The notes under the pieces: generated by a model
The model's input: only the letters and a program-made list of their open reading frames with translations
Databases searched by the model: none
What the model was told of the DNA's origin: nothing
Position numbers and translations under genes: made by a program
Part shown: piece after piece, positions 57,821 to 64,000 of the stretch
Layout of the letters: every line of letters begins with the position of its first letter
Position numbering within the stretch: position 1 is the stretch's first letter
Assembly (NCBI RefSeq): GCF_000276665.1
Contig: NW_004955459.1
Coordinates: 11,975,801-12,039,800 of the forward strand
Direction: 5' to 3'
DNA: 64,000 bases
DNA from: Chinchilla lanigera
Lineage: Eukaryota > Chordata > Mammalia > Rodentia > Chinchillidae

Positions 57821-59439
57821 CTCAGAAATATTGACATTCTTTCCATTTCTACCATTAACATTCACCATGGAACTGGTTCCTGGATAGCAGTTAATAGCAC
57901 AGAACAAATGCTGAGTGCATTCACAATTCTACATATTTTGCACATAAATATATTTCTTTGTGATAGAGGTAGAGATTTCTAGTTAATCTCCTCTCCTCAT
58001 AGTGAATCTGTAATTATTATTGAATTTAAAATTTTATAGTCAAAGGGAGGAGAGTTTAATATTTAGAAATGGAAGTAATCAATGTAAAAATAAATATTTT
58101 TCTAACATACACATATGAACATTGAGAGAGAAAGTAAAGGGAAATCTCTACACTGTACTGGTCTGAATAGAACCTAGTCTCTTAAAACAAGGAGTAAACA
58201 CAATGAAAGGGGATTACTTTTTACTTTCAGGGAATAAGGATATAAACTATTGGTGAATATTTGTATCTGTTCTCAAAATATTGGATATTGTTGCATTGTT
58301 GAAAGCCAAATGCCTCTAAAGCAATTGGTCACTTGAGAGTGCTCTATTTCTGAAGAAAAACTGTTCTTTTCTTACTTTTTTCCTACCTGAAACTTACATT
58401 ATATGGAAAGATCTCAATTCTAAAAGAGATACAGAGGAAAAGGCAACCTTTGAAGTTTCTAGAGCTGTTCTGACATTGGCAGTCAAAAATCTGAGTTCAT
58501 ATGTGCCTTTTTTTCTTTTTAGGTGAGAAGAGAGATCTGGAAGGATGCTATGACTTTTGCAGTCACTTGAAAGTTATGCTCTTTCTCCTTGACCAAGCTG
58601 AGTGCAAAATCATGGTAAGATGATTGCTTTGCTCATCATAATCAACCTTGACATTGTCAACAGAGTTTACCCTACTGAGCAATAGTATTATTCAGGCAGA
58701 AATTTATATTAATTAAAAATTGATGAAGAACACAGGAAAAGCTTGTATGTGTCTTCCTTCACAGATTGAAGTTTCTTAAAGTATCTGCAGATGTCAGGTC
58801 TTTATAATTTCCAATCACAGCTAACAGGAAGAGACACCTTAGTTACATGCTCCTGTATCATTCACAGCCATAGATAAATATAGGCACCAGAAAGACAGCA
58901 GTGAAAGTTCATTTTTCCTTTGTGACTCACTATGATCACTAGAGATGTCTAACTATGATGTATTTATGACATTAAAAAGATTTAAAACCTGGAAACGCTG
59001 GATTATAATTTTCCTGAATTAATCTTTCCCACATCCCGTCCCTTTCCCATGTCCCTTCTTCCCGGTGCCCAACGCTTCCAAATCTTCATACCCTTCCCCT
59101 GTAAGTACTTCCTAGCTGACAAGGCAAACTGTGACGAAGGTTGGCTTACAAAATATTTTTGTGGATATCTAAAATGAGATCTCATTTGAATTCTCACAGA
59201 ATTCTGGGCTCCCTATGCCTTTGAAACCACAATACCAACTACTGAAATTGTCTATGAAAAAGAAGGGACATAGTTGGCAAAATGTGTACACAATAATTGT
59301 CTATTTCTGCTCAGATGAGGAGTGTGACATCCCACTTAGGTGAGCTTAATCACACAAAAGGTATCCTGCAATGAAGACTTTTCTTTGTTAAAATTCCAAA
59401 TAATTTAAGAGGAAAACAATTCCTACTACAACATTTAAA
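57821..59439. other. Unassigned; includes an exon-like segment at 58523-58614
   Basis: No confident mobile element. The segment at 58486-58614 has an acceptor-like pyrimidine tract and a strong donor (see findings). The minus-strand frame at 59003-59197 is short and unsupported. Confidence 0.3.
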
Positions 59440-59612
59440 TCAAGAGATGGAGGGAGGCAGGAGGGGGAAGGCAAAGTGGAAGGCAAAAGAATTAAGATGT
59501 ATTATGTATATGTACCAACTGCCATGGCAAATGTAATCATTATATGTGGTGAACATGTTCTTAATAAAAAATTTAAAAATTTAAAATAAAAAATAAATAT
59601 AATCTTATACCT
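59440..59612 (+). mobile_element. Possible L1 3'-terminus (G-rich polypurine tract and A-rich tail)
   Basis: A polypurine run ('gatggagggaggcaggaggg', 59446) is followed by 'tatgtatatgtaccaactgc' and a long A-rich tail with T's ending near 59612, the layout of a rodent-lineage L1 3' UTR. No ORF2 text precedes it, so it would be a severely 5'-truncated insertion. Confidence 0.38.
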
Positions 59613-59927
59613 GTGTGTCTATAGTTGCTTTGAAAGTTGAAACATTATCTCTGCAATCCAAATATTTCATCAGTATCTATTGTACTTAAGGAAGGTAATC
59701 AACCTAATTCTACTTTTCCTATGCGTATGCTAGAACCATCCTGATTCTTGTTAGTGTTTCCGGTGAACAAATAGTAGATCTCAAAATGACATTCTTTTCC
59801 TACACCTTCTGTAGTTTTATTTACTACTCTTTTGGTAGTTGCTATGATCTGAATATTTGTGTTCACCCAAAAGTCATATGTTGAAGTTCTATCGTACAAG
59901 GTGGTGGTATTAGATGATAGGTCTTTT

Positions 59928-60141
59928 TTTTTTCTTTTTTAAATAAAAGGAGGAAAACATGAACAGACAGACAACCTTTGCAAAATAACAAAAGAACAGT
60001 ACAGGCAATAGAGTTACATACAAAATGGTAAGAAATTAACAATGCTTGTTGTATTACATATTGATATCTTAAAAGTGATTTCTCATGAAAACAGATAGAG
60101 ACATGCAATATTGAACAATCAAGGACTCATTGACAGTTTCT
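59928..60141 (-). pseudogene. Retrocopied 3' end of an unidentified transcript, in the LTR
   Basis: The 214-bp segment is flanked by a 16-bp target-site duplication with one mismatch ('agatgataggtctttt' 59912-59927; 'agatggtaggtctttt' 60142-60157). It begins on plus with a T-run, so on minus it ends in an A tail. The body (minus) reads like a 3' UTR with no frame and is none of the SINE/LINE families that I recognise here. I infer an L1-mobilised, 5'-truncated processed pseudogene. Confidence 0.8.
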
Positions 60142-60285
60142 AGATGGTAGGTCTTTTGGGAACTGATTAGGGTGAGTGGTGAAAGGCTTAAAGGTAAGAG
60201 GATGAGGTTGTTGGCCTAATAGCAGTAGCCAGAGACCTCTTGTTCCTTTTACCCTGGGAGGGCACAGCAAGAAAGCACTGTCCAC

Positions 60286-60330
60286 AAAATCTGAGTTAAT
60301 CTGTGCCTCTTTTTCTTTTTAGGTGAGAAG
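60286..60330 (+). repeat. 45-bp segment duplicated from 58486-58530
   Basis: Ungapped match to 58486-58530 with 42 of 45 identical positions, ending 'ctttttaggtgagaag' in both. Within the LTR it separates text that is normally adjacent, so this is the inserted copy. No poly(A) or target duplication is evident. Confidence 0.9.
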
Positions 60331-60455
60331 GTAAGTCCTCACCTAATCTGCCTTGATCATAGAGTGCTCATCCTCTAAGAATGTGAGGAATAAATTTCTG
60401 TTGTTAATAGACAACCTAATTTTTGGTGTTTTGTTACAACATTCAGAGAAAGACA

Positions 60456-60946
60456 GGAATTTATAAGCTTTCTGTCACATATCATAGAGACCAGGAACCC
60501 TTATGATAATATCTTAACTATAGTTTATACAAATTATTCCTTTAAATATAGGTATTTATTATATATAGATATTGAAGAGATATTTTAAGAAATATATTGG
60601 CTTACTGATCATATTTTTAACTTGAAGAATCCCTAGGCACTGAAAATTGTTATATACATTTAAACCATCGTTCAGAAGACAACAACAAAAAAATCTATCC
60701 ACCATGCTACGAGAAGAAAGAAAAGAGTATAGTAGAGTGAAGGTAATCTTAGAATTTTGAAGCATATTTTCAGTCTTATATCACATTTTTATTAGCTTTT
60801 CTAATATGAACAAGTGAATTGAAATTCATTGCTGAATAGAAATGTTCAGTTAAAAGCCCTTATGTACATATTATGTATATGAGGGATGATTGAAATTTAT
60901 GGTAAATGTTTAAATTAGAAAAACGAGCTTATACTAAAAGACACAT
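60456..60946. other. Unassigned A+T-rich sequence
   Basis: No gene or confident repeat recognised between the LTR and the mariner remnants. Confidence 0.25.
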
Positions 60947-61060
60947 TGTCAAGAATGATGGAATAAGTGTGTTCAAAGTGATGGAGAATATTCCAGTTAT
61001 TATGAAGAGTGTTAATAGCAATGTATCTTTTACTATACGAAAAATTTGAATTTAAATAGT
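60947..61060 (+). mobile_element. Mariner transposon 3' end, first copy
   Basis: The text 'ataagtgtgttcaaagtgat' (60965), 'gttaatagcaatgtatcttt' (61011) and the A/T-rich terminus parallels the 3' end of the second copy just downstream. Only the last roughly 110 bp are present. Confidence 0.62.
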
Positions 61061-61112
61061 CACCACATATGTTGATAAAATGTTTACAAAAATTTCTGTC
61101 AAAAATGTTATA

Positions 61113-61385
61113 ATGCCTCCTCATCCACTTTATTCACTGGGCCTGGCACCCTGCAGCACACTGCACTTCCTCAAAGTCAAAAGGACCGCGAAAGGTAAAC
61201 ATTTTGAATGTATTCAGGATATCAAGGCAACAACTAAAGACACTTATAGAAGAAGACTTCCACAACGGTGTCAGTAACTGGCAAGAAGGATGACAAAAGT
61301 GTGTTTGAAGTGAGGGCAGGTATTTTAGGGAGATTAATGGCAATTTGTCCTTTTCTATAACAAATTTTTAAAAATTTAAATCAGA
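61113..61385 (+). pseudogene. Mariner transposase C-terminus and 3' end, second copy
   Basis: The 61080-61277 frame carries the mariner C-terminal block: a P-P-H-P start, then L-A-P-C with the expected catalytic aspartate region altered (the residue before L-A-P is G, and the D-F/D-Y after it is lost), then K-G-K-H-F and I-Q-D-I-K-A. The 3' UTR then matches the upstream copy. Mariner transposases (DD34D) cut and paste at TA sites; this fragment lacks the catalytic core and is inactive. Confidence 0.75.
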
Positions 61386-61439
61386 CACACAAGCTTAAAT
61401 GTTATACCAATAATATTTATATCACAAAGTGAATAACTA

Positions 61440-63060
61440 ATTGGAGGTATGAATATTGATAGAAAAAGCTGAAGTAAGAATTACTTTAGGAAATTGAATT
61501 AAGCAACACATAAAGGAAGAGTATCCCACAATTAAGTGTAGTTATATCAAGAATGCAAGGATAGTTCAACAGGAACTATTTAGATTTGAGTAAATCTATT
61601 AATAGAATTAGCTATCAACAGAGAATAAAAAATGTAAAAATAAAAGTAATATCTTTTCATAGTCATAGGTATTTGATGGTTTTTTATAAAATTTAATGTT
61701 CATATTGCATAAATATTTTAAATCAAATTTAATAGAAAGTGATGAACATTTCTTTCTCCTATTTCTCTCAAACCAAAAACCAGAATCTTGCCAACAATAG
61801 AATATTTAATAGTAGAATATTAGCCTTGGAAACATGAGCTGATGTAATTATACAGGAAAGCAACAGAATCACAAAAATATTACGGTTATATGCAGTTCGT
61901 ATGACTATATATTTGGGAGTTCAATGAAATCAAGCAAAAATTAAGAGAGATAATTGACTTATATATTAGGTTATAAATTTATTAGCCCAAAACTAATATT
62001 TTCTCAAAAGACCCAAATTAGAAAATATAATACAAGAGAAAAAGTCATCATAATGGTCTGAAGGTAATGAAAATACAGAAGACCTATATAAAAGGAAAAC
62101 AAAAGTGTCTACTGAGAGATGTCACTGTTTGATATTTTTGCAAGGTTGGATTTTTGTATCCTAGAAGTGGAGAATGTGAAAATTCAGTAAAGTAAAGACA
62201 TCAATTATCTCTGAAACAAAGTGTAAAAGGAACTTTATACACATTTAAATGGGAGTATCAATTTCTTAGAAAAAAATGCCATTTTTCTGTTTGCGTAGTA
62301 TAGTTGTAAGAACAGTCAATACATTCTGAGAAAGAAAAACAGAAGTCATGCGTTCATTTTAAAACCATATTAATTAAATGTTAAACACAGATATATATTG
62401 TGTATCTACTTATCTAGTTACCAGAGATTTTTGATTTTCAATTCTTCCCAGTAGATTAAAAGTAATTTCATATGATTCAACATAATCTGTAAGTGGTACT
62501 TCAAGCAATGGCAAAAACATGTAAATTCACAAAAAACCACATGCATTGAAACTATTTTAGCCTCTTTTGTGTGAAGGAATATAGCATTTTAAAATTTCTC
62601 AAATGGGAAAGAAAATTGAGCTTAAACGTACCTCTTGGCAACTGTATGGAGCAACATCATGCAATATTGGTGACTGTCTGGACTAGTGCAAAGTGTTGGG
62701 AAAGCAGATTTTTTTTCATGTATGCAACATTTCTATATAAAAAAATTGTTGCATTATTTCACGTAGTCCAAAATAGAAAACCATGCAAATGTTAACCAAG
62801 TAGGAGACAGAATAAGTAAATTTTGGAGGGCATATCTTATGGAATAGGACATAATTATTTAAGAAAATGAAGTAGACCCATATATGCCTTTACATAAGTA
62901 TTTCTAGGAAATAAGTAGGTGGAAAAAGTGAGACTCAGACAGCCTGGGTGGTAGGTCCTTAGATGAATTAAAATGCAGAAGGATGAATACATAAAAACAT
63001 ATATACATATAGTTATAAAGGTGCAGAGTTTCTCTGAAAGGCTATGCTGAAAAAGAGCAG
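61440..63060 (+). mobile_element. L1 ORF2/3' UTR, sense, heavily degraded
   Basis: Sense L1 phrases: 'attaagcaacacataaagga' (61498), 'atcaagaatgcaaggatagt' (61547), 'ttgggagttcaatgaaatca' (61914), later 'ccatgcaaatgttaaccaag' (62781) and 'gaatacataaaaacatatat'. The middle (62110-62700) is poorly recognisable and may hold deletions or insertions. No functional frame survives. Confidence 0.58.
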
Positions 63061-64000
63061 TGGTCATTTCTGAAAAATAAGGCAATGAAATTTAGAGTGG
63101 GAAAGTGGCAGACTTTGCACGTGGTGTCTCTGATATTGTCTGCTTTGTTATGATAATTTAAAACACCAGTAATTAAAAAACAAATAGAAATAAAGAACAT
63201 ATTTTCCATATAAAATTTGGAGGAAATTTTGGTTTTATTTTGGCTATTATAAAAGTAAAATTTTTGTTTAGAGAGCCATTTGCATTCCCACTGTAAAATA
63301 AAATGAATTGACAACAAATTCCAGAATGGAAATTGTTACTTCTTTGGGGGATAAGGTGGCAAAGTGGGGCACAATATCTCTGATGAGTGGTGGAAACGTG
63401 AACTGGCATTTTTTTCTTAATGCAAACTTCCTGGATACAACTGCCTATACAACTGAGTTCCCTTAAACATTTCTGCTAATGGCAGTGTACTGTCCCAGCC
63501 ACAGTGTAACCGCCCCCCCCGACCCCCGACACAGGGGGTTTATATTTCTCTTTGGCAAAAGCACGCGGGGAATAAGTCTGAATGATGAGAAAGCCTTTTT
63601 CACATTTCCTTCTCACTCTCGATAGTAGTACCAGCAGGACCGGAAAATAATGTTCCAGTCTGAAGGCATGTTCGGTAACTACAGAGACCTCCTTTGATAC
63701 TTCTGAAGTCATTTTAAATGGGGCCATCCATTTTGTCTGAGTCGCACAACTCATCCAGAACCTAGTACAGTCATCTATTGTTGCCCGCTGATCACCTGTT
63801 CCTCCCACGATCTTTGTGTTTGATCTTGGAGGCATTAAGCAGCACAGAAAGCAGACACATCCTTGGGTACCTTGCCACCTGCCCTCGTCAATTGACTTGA
63901 TGGAGAGAAACTTTTTATTTGCCATTTACCCACTGCCAGGGAGGGTATGCTGGGGTGAGTAGCGTACGTCTGAAGAATTCAGCAGGGGGTTCAGCCTGCA
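63061..64000. other. Non-repeat end of window; raised CpG and a 149-codon minus-strand frame (63476-63925)
   Basis: From about 63470 to the end, CpGs (about 14 in 500 bp, counted by eye) are clearly denser than elsewhere in the window, and no repeat is recognised. A minus-strand frame from ATG at 63925 to the stop near 63476 is 149 codons and is the longest frame not explained by a transposon or simple repeat. It has no domain that I recognise, is Cys/Ser-rich, and ends in a Gly-rich tail over a poly-C tract (63512-63528). It could be chance, or the edge of a conserved or regulatory element or exon continuing beyond 64000. Confidence 0.3.

Larger units (their letters stand above)
59840..60455 (+). 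mobile_element. MaLR LTR, sense, carrying two later insertions
   Basis: It starts 'tgctatgatctgaatatttg' and ends 'ttacaacattcagagaaagaca'-like (60434-60455). Inner LTR blocks are 'ggtcttttgggaactgatta' (60150), 'ggcacagcaagaaagcactg' (60261) and 'aataaatttctgttgttaat' (60390), the last including the polyadenylation signal. It is interrupted by a retrocopied fragment (59928-60141) and by a 45-bp segment shared with 58486-58530. Confidence 0.75.

Noticed and set aside
57423..57887. 154-codon frame rich in L-S-I-Y
   Set aside because: Translation of the (ATCT)n microsatellite plus part of an ID SINE.
1..64000. A novel multi-gene or defence-type system
   Set aside because: The window is vertebrate repeat-rich DNA without clustered genes; nothing supports such a system.

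Overview
This window looks like non-coding, repeat-dense DNA from a placental mammal, most likely a rodent outside the mouse/rat group. The signs are: (i) a young tRNA-derived SINE of the rodent ID type, with nine copies recognised here; (ii) one rodent B1 (7SL-derived) SINE; (iii) many ERVL-MaLR LTRs of the MT/ORR1 style; (iv) the usual old mammalian background of L1, L2, MIR, MER2, MER5, mariner and ERVL. The ID form, with a tail-side GGTACC and a GGGGCTGGGGATTTAGCTC head, is not the mouse/rat/ground-squirrel form I know. A hystricomorph such as a mole-rat is my guess, with low confidence.

I find no convincing protein-coding gene. Every long open frame is either transposon-derived (ERVL dUTPase-like, L1 endonuclease, mariner transposase, ID-SINE read-through) or a chance frame. 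The window is best read as intergenic or deep intronic.

Layout. 1-11.1 kb: L2 (1.4-2.5 kb), then a mosaic of L1 pieces in both orientations (3.6-10.7 kb) and an antisense MaLR LTR. 12.5-16.7 kb: a compound MaLR provirus (LTR, internal region, truncated LTR, partial second internal region) holding two ID SINEs, a 23-bp tandem expansion and an (ATTCT)n array with an assembly gap. 18.5-22 kb: a U4 snRNA retropseudogene, a complete MER2 element and a MIR. 23-31 kb: antisense L1s, one carrying both an ID SINE and a nested LTR whose removal rejoins the L1. 31-33.4 kb: a sense L1 followed by an antisense LTR. 36.6-38.6 kb: an antisense ERVL split by an LTR, with a 159-codon dUTPase-like open frame. 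40-50 kb: L2, L1, LTRs, MER5 and B1. 50.4-57.5 kb: mostly unassigned sequence. 57.6 kb: a long (ATCT)n array. 58-60.5 kb: an LTR invaded by a retrocopied 3' end and sharing a 45-bp splice-acceptor-like segment with a site exactly 1,800 bp upstream. 60.9-63 kb: two mariner 3' ends and a sense L1. The last 0.5 kb has raised CpG and an unexplained 149-codon open frame.

I see no novel multi-gene system. The items most worth checking are the duplicated splice-acceptor segment, the unidentified retrocopy, the compound MaLR array, the U4 retropseudogene and a few candidate exons or regulatory stretches. All family names come from reading the sequence against remembered consensus features; no alignment was run.
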